The notes: generated by a model from the sequence alone, not told the origin. Numbered from the stretch's first letter, positions 44,019 through 56,693 are shown. The stretch: DNA of 64,000 nucleotides from Guadua angustifolia (GCA_036346375.1 CM070506.1:4402001-4466000); one strand, 5' to 3'. Made by a program: numbers and translations.

Positions 44019-46800
44019 ATGGCGAAACTCGGAAGAAGCACCATGTCACTGGCGAGGATGAAGGAGCTCGAGAGCCTGGGGCTGCTCGACCAGCCGATGT
44101 GGCGGTTGCAGACGGCGAGACCGAGCCACATCCCGGGGCAACGAGCTCGTCTGACCGAAAGCACTCTGGCGCTCTTGACTGCGGACACAGAGAGCGATTT
44201 CATGGCGGCAGTCCTTGCCCATTGTGAGATAGAGCTCATCAACCTGGTGCCCAATTCCATCCTCCTCGTCTCTATCTTCTCGCATTTGTGTGAGGGGTTC
44301 CTTGGAATCCTTCCCACCCCTCGCTCTTCTTTCGTTTCTTCGCTTTATTACGCTCCGGGAAGGACCCCGTGGTCAGATGCCTTTACTTCCGGCTGTGAAC
44401 GGGAATCCCGTGGGCCTTCCCCAAAATCCAATCCCGGGACTCCCTTGCTCTGTGGACCGAGCGATGGTTTTACCTGAAGAAGGGCCGGACTGGGGCGCTA
44501 TCGTTCAACGGAACCCCGATCACTGGGAAGAAGGAGACCCCAGAGCTGGACGACCCAGAGGTCAATGAAGAGGCCATCGCTGCCATACACATCTACGCCA
44601 TGCGCGGCCTCACCGGGCAGGCAATCGCCTGCGACTTCCTGCGGAGTCGAGTTTTCCCCCTTCGAAAGTGGGAACACCCATTCTACGAGATCACGGGACG
44701 CGATGACATGACCCGCGAGGGTACGATTGGTGCGTCCTCTTGCCCTTGAGACTTGCTCGCATTCGTCCTTCGGGTCTTCTTGACAGTTCACTTCCTTGCA
44801 GCGCCGAAGGAATCCTAGGTCGCCGCCAGGATGAATGAGATGTTCGGGAAAAGGGCGCACGACTATACCCTCGGCGCTCCTGTCCCAAAAAACGTACTGC
44901 GCCGGAAGGACGAGGTAGGCACTCATAAGCCGCTCTTTAGTTTGCACACCGTCGGCGCCTTCCCTTGATCGTTCATTGTGCTCGCGAGACCACCATGAGC
45001 TGCTTGACCTGACCAGAGGTTGCTCCATTGCCCGTGACGGGCAAAACAAGAAGGGAAGAAGAAGCGCCCGGGCAAAGCAGGGCGGCAAGTGAGGCTAAGC
45101 CCCCACTGAATGGGCCGAAGCGCAGCAGTAAGGACTCCACAGTCGAAGCCCCAGTGTATGCTTGCACCTCTTCATCTTCGACATGTCTTTCTTTGCGATG
45201 GTAGCGCGATGGCATTGCTAGGTCCTCAGGCCCTCAAGCGGCCCAAAGGTCCCAAGAGGGGGGCCCTAGGATTTCTGCTGTGGGGAACTTAGAGCCACCA
45301 TGAACTGCGTCAGGTGGGGGACCGGAAGGCGCCCTCGACCTCGGGAAGTCGGGGTCTTCGCCCGACTTCTGTGACGGAGACTTCCAGGCCAGGTTGGTTT
45401 CGTGCCCTTCATTTGCTCAGCCCTCCTTGTAACTTGTTAGCTTAGTAGTGGCTCTTAATTGCAGACCTTGAGCGCCCGAGCTCAACACCTGCCCATATTG
45501 ACAATGACTATTGTCCAGGGTGAGTTCGAGTCTGAAGAGGAGGAGGAGGGCAATTATGTGTTGGCGCCCTGCCGAACTTCGGGCCGGGGGCGCATTCCGT
45601 CGAGCCCAGGCGAGCTCGTGGCGAGTTCGACCAAGGGCTCGGCGACCACGAGGAAGAGGTCCTCCCCGCGACCAACGAGGACTATGGCACAGACGAAGTA
45701 GACGTCGAAGACGATGTCGACCCGCCCGAGGCCGTCGAAGAAGATGGCACCGGAGGCGCCCTCGCCACAACCGCCAGGGCCGTCCCGACCGTGGCGGTCA
45801 TAACTCCCCAAGCCACCGATCCTGTAGACCCCCCAGCCGTGGCAGGCGCGGAGGCCCGAGCCGTGGGCCAGGCCAGGAACACCGCAGAGGAGGAGGCTAG
45901 AGACCCTCCAGTTGCGAGGGACGAAGCCGCCACCGGGACAATGCGTGAGGGCAAGTCGAGCCCCCTCGAGGAGGAAGCTCGAGGCGGCCCACGACGGAGG
46001 CCTTGAAGACCTCACCCCAAGACCTAGCGGCGTGATGGGTGACACCGCCCAGGAGCGTCAGGCGGCGGTTCGCCGCATACTCCGTCTCGACCTTCGAGGC
46101 CGTCTCGCCTGGGTACTTGAGTTTTCTTCGAACCTTTAGCTCAAGTTTTGCTGTTTTCCTTCCTCTATCACTCCTCTAGCGTGTTCCGTGTTGATCCTTT
46201 AACCCCGCAGGCCATCGACTCCATCTCCCAAGGGCTACAAGGCCTTCAAACGCACTCCGACATGATGAGGGCCTTGCTCGATGTGTTGGAGGACACATTG
46301 ACGGCACGCTCTAAGCTCGTGGAGGACCTGCAAGCCAAGCGGGAGGAGGCCGCGCAAAAGGCGGTAGAAGACTCCAAGGAGATCGCTGGCCTCCACAAGG
46401 TGGTGAAGACGCTCGAGGCCACTCATAAGGACGAGCTAGAGTGGGCCATCGCCTCGGAGCGGGACCATGCGTACAAAGCCGTCGAGGACGAGCGCACAAG
46501 GTCGGCCAAGGCGCTTGAAGCTGAGCCAGCTAAAGCCGAAGAATGAAACAAGACCGTCGTGGACCAGGCAGCCGTCTCATCGAGGGCCTCCCCCGAGGTC
46601 GAGGCCAAGGTGAAAGAGCTCGAGGAGAAGCTGGGTCAAGCAAGCAAGGCGGCCAAGAGCGCCTTGGCCCAACGGGAGAGGCTGCTTGCCCGCGTGAGAG
46701 CCTCTACAAAGCCCTCGACTTGAGGCGAGCTCTCGACCCTAAGGGCCAAGGTCACTGAGCTCGAGTAGGAGAAGCTTGCTAGTGAGATGGCTGACCTGTA
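44019..46800 (+). pseudogene. Tat-element antisense ORF ('putative gypsy type transposon' family), frameshifted
   Basis: The start chosen is the ATG in GCCGCCATGG, a good plant initiation context. The N-terminal part contains VPNSILLVSIFSHLCEGFLG, matching the conserved core of the plant family annotated as putative gypsy-type transposon (PF04195). After frameshifts near 44360 and 44480, islands EEGPDWGAIVQRNPDHWE and EEAIAAIHIYAMRGLTGQAI follow, then an intron-like GT-AG stretch (44730-44800). The middle (45500-46000) is acidic and Pro/Ala-rich. The C-terminus (46200-46800) is a long Glu/Lys/Ala coiled coil ending MADL. The role of this protein in Tat elements is unknown; gag-like or accessory functions have been suggested. 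It lies antisense to pol. Multiple frame changes argue against function here. Confidence 0.72.
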
Positions 46801-46902
46801 AATAGGGCTAGATTTCTTGTAAGCAAGACTTTTGTAAAACCAAAAAGGTTTATTGGAACAACGTTATTTTGGCAAGAATAGCTCAATGTCTTGTTTTGCT
46901 TG

Positions 46903-48710
46903 TGTGAGATCATGTGATGAAAAATTGGTTGATTGGTGAAATTGGCATTGTAAAGTGATTTTGGTTATGGCATGTGTGGTGCTTGTGCATGTGCTATGTT
47001 GAGATGATTATCATGCTAGTGATAGCATGATGGAGTTTGCTTGATGCAATGCACTCATGTGAGTGGTTGCATGGGTTGTTTTTTAGGCAAGTGATGGACT
47101 TTTGCTCAAATGTTCATTTGATTATGTTGGGGATAGCATAATGGTTTTGCTTAATGCAATGCACTCGTGTGAGTGGTTGCATGGATTGATCTTGAGTCAA
47201 GTTGTGGACTTGTGCTCGGACGCGTTGTTTGTTACTTCATGTGCAGATGTTGCTCGAGGGCGAACGTGGTCGATGACGGGACCAGAACTAGGTTCATGGA
47301 GGAACTGAGGTTCGGGACTAGGTTCAGGGAGGAATCGAGGTCTTGGTGGTCGAGGATGTCATGCGAGACGTTCGGGCTAGAGAACATGCACATGGAGGCT
47401 GGTTAGTCACATAATTACTGCGGGGGAAATTTGTACATACGTGCAAGAGTTATTTTTGGTCACGTTGGGCCAAGTTGAGATGTATACAGACTCTTTCCAT
47501 GTTGGAAGTGGAGTTGTATCCTATCTCGTTAGGATTGCTCTGTATAAATAGGGAGGGTGTCCCCTGTTTATTCTTGAGCAAGATTTTAGGGTTGTACTCT
47601 TTTGTTTGAGTACTGTAACCAGATCAAAAATAAAGATCTTCTCACAAGTTCTTGACTCCGGCATAGTTGATCGATCGCTTGAAGTTTTGTTCATCACAGC
47701 AGTCACGAAGTTCATCACGGAGTTCGGCTCTTTGCAAAGGTATCATCTTGCAATGGAAATATCTTTTGATCCATAGATACGATCGGATTGATTCTTATTG
47801 GGTTTGATTCGTAATTGAATATAGTTTCTACACATAAAATTTCATATCAATCCAACGATTAGATCTTTGGTAATTCGTGGTCGCCCAGATTGCTACCTGG
47901 TCACCCAGCTGTTAGATCGCTAATTGTTTCAGTCATCTTGCAAAAGTCATAACTTTAGATCCGTATATCTGATCGACCTGATTCTTTTTTTGTTCACTTT
48001 GGAATTGAATATAGTTTATATAGTTAAAATTTTACGTCAATCCAACGGTTAGATCTTCTGTAATTTGTGGTCGCCCAGATTGATGTCCTGCTCGCCCGAC
48101 TGCTCGCGTGGTCGCCCGGGTTCAGTCATCTTGCGAAGGACATAACTTTAGATCCGTAGATCTGATTGACCTGATTCTTTTTGTGTTAGCTGCGGAATTA
48201 AGTCTAGTTTCTACAGTTAAATTTTCACATCATTCCAAAAGCTGGATCTTCAGGAATCTCTATTTTAGTGGATGTGTATTGGTCTGCTCGCCCAGACTAT
48301 CGTGGCGTGGTCGCCATTGTCCTTGTGCTCGCCCAAGCTGCTCACGTGCTCGCCAGATTGTCCTTGTGGTCACCCAAGCTGCTCACGTGGTTGCCCAAGT
48401 GGTCTCTTGGTCGCCCAAGTGCCCAAAGCGGTCGCCCGGTGTCCTCTTGCTTTCGCCGGGTGATTCTTGATCGCCTAGGTACCCAAAGCCCAGCCCAAGT
48501 GTCCTCTTGGTGGCCAGGTGCTCTCTTGGTCATCGGTGGTCTCTTGGTCTCCCAAGCTGCGTGAGATGGTCTCCCAATTTACGTAACCTAGTCTTCAAGC
48601 AATTTGAGTTTTAATTTGGGGTGTTTGAAAAGATCGAAAATTTGATTTTAGCTTCCGCGCAATCATTCACCCCCCCTCTGATTGCTACATTAGTATATTT
48701 CGATCCTACA
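46903..48710 (+). mobile_element. Solo LTR, probably copia, nested in RT4 (TSD GCTTG)
   Basis: It starts TGTGAGATC and ends GATCCTACA, flanked by GCTTG at 46898-46902 and 48711-48715. A TATA box (TATAAATAGGG) lies at 47543. The CATTCACCCCCCCTCTG motif near the end is typical of plant copia LTRs. There is no internal coding sequence, so it is a recombined solo LTR of 1.81 kb. The flanking sequence on both sides belongs to the RT4 spacer. Confidence 0.85.
47741..48260. repeat. Three tandem units of about 185 bp in the solo LTR
   Basis: Each unit contains ATCATCTTGC/GTCATCTTGC, a TTTAGATCCGTA-like core, TAGTTT(C/A)TA, AATCCAACG(G/A)TTAGATC and, in the first two, GTGGTCGCCCAGATTG. They start near 47741, 47931 and 48121. 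Downstream (48280-48540) short GTCGCCCAAG repeats follow. Confidence 0.75.
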
Positions 48711-49189
48711 GCTTGATCGAAAGATTTTTCTTAATCGTGCATTTAGCCTTTTCTGTCCGTGGCATATCCTGTCCAGCCCCCGTTGGGCTCAAGGTCGAGC
48801 AACGCCGGTTTTGGGCGCAAGTTAAAAAACGTGCATAGATCAAGCCCTGCACAAGCGAAAAAGGCCTGCAGGGAGCGTAACATGGGTGCACGAGGAAAAA
48901 CTTAGGATCTAGAGTGAGGATCTCGAGTCATGACAACGATTCGTGCCTTGCCCGTTGGACCTGGTCACGGGCTTAGTTCAAACCCTGGCGCAGGGGGAGC
49001 ATTGATGCGAAGAGGTTCGGCTTACAAGTAGCTCGACCACTGGGGGTGAAGTTTAAGCCCTCGACACTTGGGCCAAGAGCAAGCGCGCTCGTCCACAGGT
49101 TAGACTCAAAGAGACCTCGAACTCGAGCCGACACAAAATATAGAATGAAAAATTTGCACAAAGACCAATCATAACAATTGAACAAGAGC

Positions 49190-52100
49190 TTCATTGAAAA
49201 TTGAGGTAAAAAGGGTTACACATAGAATTTTTGAAGGTGATCGATATTCCATGAGCTAGAGAGCTCTCGCCATCGGGCAATGCTAGCCAGAGTAAGCCCG
49301 TGCGATCTGTTGAAACAACTCTATAGGGGCCCTCCCATGAGGATAACTTGTTGGTGTTGGGCCAGAACTGAATCGCCTCGGGGCTAAGTCCCCAACAAGG
49401 AGCTCCTAGGTCGTACCGATCGGGGCGCATGTCTGCGAAAGAGCTTGCGGGTAGTCTTGTGCGTCGTGGCGATTGCATGGCATCTTACTTCTTCGCGAGG
49501 TAAGGTCAAGGGACCGTTCTTGCTCGAGTCGACTGATCGACCAAAGTGACCACTGGGGAGCCAGTAATGACCTCTGGAGGCGGGACTACTTGATCTCCGA
49601 ACACGGCCGGGAAGGGTGTGGACCCGTCGCCACGGTTGGTGGTGTCCGAATGGACCATAAGACGGTGGGAAGTTCGTCCACCCAGGTCTAGCCGTGTCGT
49701 TCGAGCTCATCTGATACTCACTTTTTGACACCTTGAACGATCTGTCCGTTGGCGCACTCCATTGCTCCATTGCTCTGCGGATGGGCGACCGAAGCATAGC
49801 ATACTTTGGTGCCTATGTCTTGTGATACTCTGGAGCGACTCACTAGTAAATTGTGTTCCATTGTTAGTGATGATTCGCATGGAACCCCATACGATGACCA
49901 CGCATAGGCGGAAGAACTTGATCGCCCGCCCGGCGTGATGGTCGAGCGGGTTAAACCCGATTCATTTGGTGAAGGTATCGATGGCAGCGACAGGAACTTC
50001 TTTCCTCCGATAAACTGCGAGGAAGGGGCGAGGATATCGGCCCCGGTCGAGAAAGGCCAGCGAGTGGGATGGTGCGGAAGCGCGTAAGCGGTGATCGACT
50101 TTCGAGCATGGGCGGCAAGCTCGATAGGTGCGGACAATGTTGCGTGGCGTCTGGAGTCTTAGTGGGCGATAGAACCCCATACGAAAAGCCTTCCCGACCA
50201 CGGTCCTGAAAGAAAGTGTGCCCCACACAGACCTGAATGAATGTCGTGTAGTAGGTACTTACCCTCCTCTGCGGTGATACACTTCGTCAGGATGCCGAAA
50301 AGATTCCGATGATAAAGCTTGCCGTCTATGAGTTTATACGAGCTCGCTCGGTGCTTGATCCTGCTCCTTTCCGCTGGCTCGGCTGGGAGCTCACCCGTTG
50401 CTAGGAAACAATGGATCGGCTCCGCCCATGAGGGAATACCTTCGATGAAGGCGGCCAAGGGCCCTTAATTACGGTGATTGAAAGCGATGCCGAGGTCTCG
50501 GGATCACATTTGGAGGGACTTCATCGTCAGACAACCCGAGCTTGGAGAGGTAGTCTACGTCGGAGTTGTCCTTTCACGCCACGTGAGTGATCTCCAGGTT
50601 CTAGAACCACTTCTCCATCTTGCGCCTCGGTGAGGTACTTGGCCATGGAATCCTCTGAGCATTGGTAGCCCTTGTTGAACTCAGCCTGTCGCCCTGTGGG
50701 GTGATAATGAGGATTCCGGCCCTCGAGCGCTTGAACGACCGCGAGCCATCGAAGTACATGACCCAGGGCTTCTCCTCATCGACCTCGAGCTCAGGAGCCG
50801 GCTGCGAGGTCTGTTCGACCACGAAGTTGGCTAGCACCTGCGACTTGATGGCCGTGCGCGCCACGAACTGGAGGTCGAAGACGGTGAGTTCCACGGCCCA
50901 CTTAGCGATGCGACCTCCGGCCTCCAGGTTTCTCAAGATCTCCCCGAGCGGAAAGTTGCTCGGGACGACCATGGAATGAGCCTGGAAGTAATGCCGAAGC
51001 TTGCGTGAAGCCATGAGGAGGGCATACAGGAACTTCTGAACCTGAGGGTAGCGCTCTTTTGGCCCATGAAGGACCTCACTAACATAGTAGATCTAGTGCT
51101 GCCGTGCGTCTCGCTCGGCTACCAGGACGGCGCTGACAGCCTGGGTGGTGGCTGCGAGATAGAGCAGCAACTTCTCGCCTGGCTGTAGGGTCGTAAGTAA
51201 GGGCGGGGTTGACAGATATACCTTCAATTCATCGAAGGACCGTTGAGCCTCGGGCATCCACTCGAAGCCCCCGTGCTTGCGCAAAGCCTTGAAGAAGGGC
51301 AGCCCACGCTCGCCAAGCCTCAAGATGAATCGGCTGAGGGTAGCCATGCGTCCGGTGAGGCACTGCACCTGCTTTACCGAACTCGGAGGAGCCATCTTCT
51401 CTATTGCCTCGATCTTTTCCGGGTTCGGGCCGACCCCCGAGCCCCCAATCATGTAGCTGAGCACCTTCCTAGAGGCGGCGCCGAACACGCACTTCTCCGG
51501 ATTCTTAATCTTGTGCTTGTTTAGGTTGGCGAAGGTCTCCTCAAGATCTTGAACGTGGCTGGCTTCGGCGGAGCTCTTGACGATGATGTCATCCACGTAG
51601 ACCTCGAGGTTGCGGCCGATCTAGGGCTCGAACATCTTGGTCATCGGTATTTGGAAGGTCGGCAAGCGTTGCGGAGACCAAAGCGATATGGTGCGTGTAG
51701 CGATGGGTCCCCAAGCGGCGTGATGAGCGATGTCTTGCTCTCATCGTCGGCCGCCCGACTTGATCTGGTGGTACCCGAATAAGCGTCGAGGAAGCTCAAC
51801 GACTTGGCATTCGCCGTGGAGTCGACGATCCGGTCGATCTGGCGGGAGAGGAAGTTGTCGCCGACACGCCAAGTTCAACCCGTGTGATCCGCGCATCCTC
51901 AACTTCGCCCTTCTTACATGCGATGGCGAGATTGGCCAGCCACTCGGAGTAGTCGATCTCACGAATGAAGCCGGTCTTCAACAACTTGTCAAGGTTCTCA
52001 TTGATTATAGCGACCTTCTCGGGGAAGCGTCGCGACTTCAGCGCCTGCAGCGGCGGTGGGGCGTACACTGCAATCGTGCTCGACCACCCCCTCGGGACAC

Positions 52101-53290
52101 TGGCATGTCTGCGGTTCCCAAGCAAATATGTCTTTGTTGGCGCGGAGAAAGTGGCGAGCTCGAGTTCCTATTGGAACTCAACTCGGCGAGACTGGACGCC
52201 TTGGGCGGGTCCCCCTCCTCGGCGGCCTGACCTTTGTAGCTCATTGCTTTGGATGACCGTCTTCGGTGGGCGACCTTGGCGTGTCGCCGGGGCCCTCTTG
52301 AGGCTGACATGCGGCGGGCCAAGGCACAGGTCTCATAACCGTCGCCGCCTTGAGGTCGCCCACTGCGGTGATGGCGCCACCAGTCTGGGAGCTTCATGCG
52401 GCGGTGGCGTAGTGGTTCGCCGCCATGAACTTGACCAAAGCCGGGCGGCCAAGGATGGCGTTGTAAGGAAGGTCTCCTTCGACCACCTCGAAGGTGATCA
52501 GCTCACTGCGGAAGTTGTCCGAGGAACCGAAGGTGATGGGCAGGACCACCTATCCCAAGGGGGTGGTCAAACTTTCGGCTACGATCCCAAAAAATGGAAT
52601 CGCGATATTCTTGACCTTCGACGGGAGATCGCATGCGGTCGAGTCGCTAGCTGGCAGACAAGTTGAGGCTGCCCCATCGACCATGACCGCTGACCATGGT
52701 GTTACTAATGGTCGAGGTCACGACCAGGGCAGTCTTGAGATCTTTAGACATACCTTGGGGGGCATCCTCTTGCGTAAAGGTGATCGTTGCCCCCGCCCAC
52801 TTGCAGGGCTAGTCCGCGGGCTTCCCGGTGGTGTCCTGGTAGACCACGCGTGCGGCATCCTTGATCTCGTGCCGGGACAGGTACGCCGAAGAGCCGCCGA
52901 AGATGACGTTGATCCGGCGGTCGCCTTGCTGGAACTCCAGGTCGAGGTCGGCCTGGTCCTCTCTGGTGTTAACCCTATCAGGCTGATCTCCCTCCTTTGG
53001 GAGCAAGGGCATCTCCCCGCGTCCGTCATAGAAAGCCTCCAGCTTTGGCCTGCTAGGTCCTGCAGCCTTGCAGGTCGTGGCCCAGAGCCCTGTGGAACAG
53101 ACAAAACTTGCCCTCGTCAAACCGAGGTCACCCCTCGGGACCCTGCGGCGGTGATTTGCGTGATCACCTGCAGCGTCGTCGTGCTCACGACGGACGGATG
53201 GCCCTTGGGGGTGAGAGTTCCTCTCACGACTCTCGCCTTTAGAGCGAGGAAGAAGTCCGCTCCTCCGACTCTTTGGGAAGTCGCGATCCG
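49190..53290 (-). pseudogene. Pol (and gag 3' end) of RT4, frameshifted
   Basis: From high to low coordinates: an Arg-rich gag tail and zinc-knuckle remnant (about 53200-53020), a gag-protease linker with INVIFGGSSAYLSRHEIKDA (52910), and RT from about 52060 (DKLLKTGFIREIDYSEWLAN). The YVDD catalytic box is intact at 51588-51599, then DIIVKSSAEASH, CLTGRMATLSRFILRLGE and FEWMPEAQRSFDELK (RNase H-like start). RNase H follows with PWVMYFDGSRSFKRSRAGI (50770). The integrase zinc finger is at 50290-50220 (LLHDIHSGLCGAH), and a broken integrase core runs to 49700 (VAHPQSNGAMECANGQIVQG, where the usual Glu/Arg are changed to Cys-containing text). The C-terminus reaches about 49230. Many frameshifts are present. 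Compared with the copy at 10052-10983 the integrase here is much more decayed. Confidence 0.82.
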
Positions 53291-54243
53291 TACTCCTCGG
53301 CACGATCTCGGGCGGGGTTGAGTGAACGGCGAGATTCCCCTCTGGCGTCGGATGCGGTGTTTTCAGAGCGGTTGCAGGTGTGGCGTGGCAGCGAGGTTTC
53401 GCCCAGCCTCCATCAAGAAGTACAACGGCACCACCAACCTAGAGGAGTTCTTGCAGATTTACACCATGTGGTGCGTGCCGCTGGCGTGTCTGAGAAGGCC
53501 ATGGCCAACTACATCCCAACGGCCTTGATAGGGTCCACTTGGTCATGGCTGTTGAACCTCCTCGGGGATCAGTGCGCTCGTGGGAGGAGTTGTGCGGCCT
53601 CTTCGTCACCAACTTCTAAGGCTCCTTCGCACAGCCGGGCGTGGAGGATGATCTCCATGCCCTCGAGCAGGAAAAAGGGGAGTCGTTGCGCGACTTCATT
53701 CTATGATTCTGCCACTTTCGCAACACGATCCCCCAGATTTCAGAGCAGTCCGTTGTCATCGCCTTTCGAAGAGGTGTTCGAGACCACGAGATGCGGGAAA
53801 AGATATCGACCCGCAACATCGCCACCACCTCCGAGCTCTTCTCCTGGCGCTGAAGTGCTTGGTAGCGAGGCTCGAGGGCGATGTCTCGCGCCGCACAAGG
53901 ATCTTGGCGGGGGCAAGCCGGACATCGAGGTCCTGCCTGCGAGCAAGAAAGCGCGGAGGCGCGAGGCGGTTGAGACCAGGCGGGTCCTGACAGCTAAACG
54001 CGAGCATGAAGACGCTCGGCCGAGAAGGCGCGACCGCCGTGACCGGCGTGGCGACCGCTGCGGTCAAAGGAATGACCACCGTGAGGAGAAGGAGGGCAAG
54101 CTTTTCTGCCTGATCCACAGGACCAACACTCATGACCTGACCAGTTGCCAGGTTGTGAGCAAGATGGTCGAGCAGCGGCTCAAGGAGCGCCGCCCTCACG
54201 ACGACGATCAAGATGAAGACCTTGCGCTGCTGGCCTTCCAGTA
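53291..54243 (+). pseudogene. Gag of Tat element RT5
   Basis: The gag core reads, with frame changes, FRPASIKKYNGTTNLEEFLQ (53400-53460), GVSEKAMANYIPTALIGSTW (53490-53545) and VEDDLHALEQEKGESLRDFI (53650-53700), matching the retrotransposon gag domain of Tat elements. One frame then stays open to a stop at 54242, with an Arg/Asp-rich tract and a knuckle-like FCLIHRTNTHDLTSC (54100-54150), probably the nucleic-acid-binding end. The start of the gene is not certain because the unit begins at the junction with RT4. Confidence 0.78.
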
Positions 54244-54299
54244 GGCAGACCACACCATGGCGTACATTCATGGTGGCTCATCCACCTACCCCTCCAACG

Positions 54300-55341
54300 C
54301 GTCCTATAAGCGGCTGAGGAGGGAAGTCTGCGCTACGGCGTCGAGTTCAGGGGCGTGTCGGATGCTGAAGTGGTTGGAGGAGCCGATCACCTTCAGTCGG
54401 CTGACCACCCTGAGAGCATTACCGGCATAGGTCACCTTCCGGTCGTAGTTTCACCCATGATACGGAATGTGAAGCTCGGACGAGTGCTCGTGGACAGAAG
54501 GAGCTCCGTCAACCTCCTATCCTTCAAGGCATTTCGGGCGCTCCAAGTATCGAGCCAAGAGCTGCGCCCGGCCTTGCCCTTCTCTGACATAGCTCAGGTG
54601 GCTCGATCCCCTAGGCAGTCGCCTCCCGTCACCTTCGGGGAGAAAGCAACTACCGTCTGGTGATCGACTTGAAGTCGCCGACTTGACCTCCGTCTAGCAT
54701 AATACTTGGCCGACCGGCGTTGGCCAAGTTCATGGCGGCAACCCACTATGGATACATGGTGGTGAAGATACCAGGGCCTGGTGGCCCCATAGTCATTCGG
54801 GTGGACAGGCCAGAAGCTTTGCGTTGCCGCAAGCATGCACTGGACCTGGCCGGTGCCACCTGCGTGAAGCCAGCTGATGCCGCCTTTTCGGGAGCCCCTC
54901 AAGCGCAGACCCACGCCTCGCCTGGCTCGGCCGACGAGGTAAAGATGGTCTCCCTTAGTAAGGGCGAGCCCGGGAAGACCGTCTTCATCGGTGCCAGCCT
55001 CAGCGCCAAATAGCAAGACGCGCTCGTCACCTTCCTCCGGTCTAATTCCGACGTGTTCGCCTGGCAACCGTCCAATATGACTGGGGTCCCTAGTCAGGTG
55101 ATCGAGCACCGATTGGCAAAGCTCCCCGAGGTGCACCGGTCGCCCGGATGGTCGCGACGAGCACCGAGGCGGCAAGACGCCATTCGGGAGGAGGTAGAGA
55201 AGCTGCTACGCGCAGGAATTATACGGGAAGTCTCTCACCCCGAGTGTCTTGCCAACCCTGTGCTCGTCCAGAAGTCCAACGGGAAGTGGCGGATGTGTGT
55301 CGACTTCACCGACCTCAACAAGTCCTACCCGAAGGATCCTT
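54300..55341 (+). pseudogene. Protease and N-terminal RT of RT5
   Basis: The protease region reads VSPMIRNVKLGRVLVDRRSS followed by VNLLSFKAF (54450-54540). The catalytic D-[ST]-G motif has become DRRSS (consensus in this family VDGGSS), so it is probably inactive. The linker KFMAATHYGYMVVKIPGPGG follows at 54725. RT starts near 55020 with SDVFAWQPSNMTGVPSQVIE, then KLLRAGIIREVSHPECLANP and WRMCVDFTDLNKSYPKDP, where it is cut by the copia solo LTR at 55342. The coding sequence resumes at 56694. Confidence 0.85.
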
Positions 55342-56693
55342 TGTTGGTGTTATGCCCTTGAGGCAGTCATATAGATGATTGTAACATGACTATGCTTATG
55401 AATAATAATATGATTATTGGTCCAATGAATGTATATCATTATATTGATCGGCAAGTATGTGACTTGCTTATGAAACTCTCTACTTATTGATATAATTACG
55501 TAAGTATCTCGATCGGGTATCATCGTATAGGGCGACGATGAATAGATCGGCACATGTATTGATCGATGATTATATTTCATAGATCATAGGATATGGAGAT
55601 ATCATCAATACATTGTGAACTCATGATGAAGAACATGGGTTAGATAGACCCGCAATGGGACAACTGCGAGAATGTTACACTCTTATGTGTCATCGGTTGC
55701 ATCTCATACATAGTGGATGTATGATCCTTAGACTGAGATTATCGCATTCCTACATGTGTAATAGTTTACCTTGGGGCCACCAAACGCTATTTCCTAACCG
55801 GATAGTTATAAAGGTAGCTTTCATGTTTGCTATGAAACATGCGAGAGGAAGTGAGCGATCAAGATGGAATTTGCCACTCGGTTAGCGGAGATATATGTCT
55901 AGGCCACTCATGTGATATGATTAAGGAAGTGCATGGCCATGCCGTGATTGAGAAGTCAATCACAACTTATTAATATATCACGGATCACGAGAGATGGATT
56001 GAACTATCAAAGAATGACATACTTCTCGTCTTGAGTTCGATCTTCATATAGTTTGGCAAAGGATTATTACATGAGTACTTTTGAAAGGTTATATCGATTT
56101 GATCATATGCGTTTGGGAGTTGGCATGCTCGCAAGAACCACTACCGGCTATTGGATTGGAAAAAGGGTTTTTCGAATCTATGTCCAAATGTACATGAACC
56201 TCTGGTCACACACTTAAGGTGGGGCGCATTGGTGGATTGGATCCGTAATTAATGGACCTCGTGGGCTTAATCTTGTTGATGGGCCTGGCTTAGGGTTTCG
56301 TCGCGAGGCTATATAAGGAGAGGGAAGGGTGGGCGTGCAGGTTGTTGTTCACGTCGAACCCTAGCCTCCACCTCTCATTGCCCTATTTGGCGACTCGGTG
56401 CTTGCACAGCGCCGCAGCGTTCCATCCGGGGCGTGTGGGCTGTTGTGGTGATCTTTGCGCTCTTTGCGGCGTGGTGAGGACGAACCGCGGCGAGGGCGAT
56501 CCGCGTAAGGGCGATCCGTATGGACGATCGCGTGAGGGCGATCCGGCGAGCGATCTACTACACCAGCGCGAAGGATTCCGCAAGCTGCGCGTCTAGTGGT
56601 AATCAATCGTGATCCCTTTCTTGCGAGTAGCTTTTCTGGTTATGCGGTAGAAATTTTAATTTGTGCTAGCGTAGCATACCACGTTCCCCAACA
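55342..56693 (+). mobile_element. Solo LTR of a BARE1/Angela-type copia element (TSD TCCTT)
   Basis: It starts TGTTGGTGTTATGCCCTTGA and ends TTCCCCAACA, with a perfect TGTTGG/CCAACA terminal inverted repeat, flanked by TCCTT at 55337-55341 and 56694-56698. The start TGTTGG(N)nTTATGCCCT(A/T)GAGGCA is diagnostic of the BARE1/Angela/RIRE1 lineage. The length is 1,352 bp. A TATA box is likely in GGCTATATAAGGAG at about 56310. No internal region remains. Confidence 0.93.

Larger units (their letters stand above)
43036..53290 (-). mobile_element. Tat-lineage Ty3/gypsy retrotransposon RT4, 5' part missing
   Basis: Reading right to left: gag zinc knuckle, protease, RT, RNase H and integrase (53290-49190), a spacer, the antisense ORF (44019-46800, on the other strand), polypurine tract (43601-43610) and 3' LTR (43036-43600). 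This order, with an ORF in antisense between pol and the 3' LTR, is characteristic of Tat elements such as RIRE2. The gag core and 5' LTR should lie right of 53290 but are replaced by RT5 in opposite orientation. A solo LTR (46903-48710) is nested in the spacer. Confidence 0.8.
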
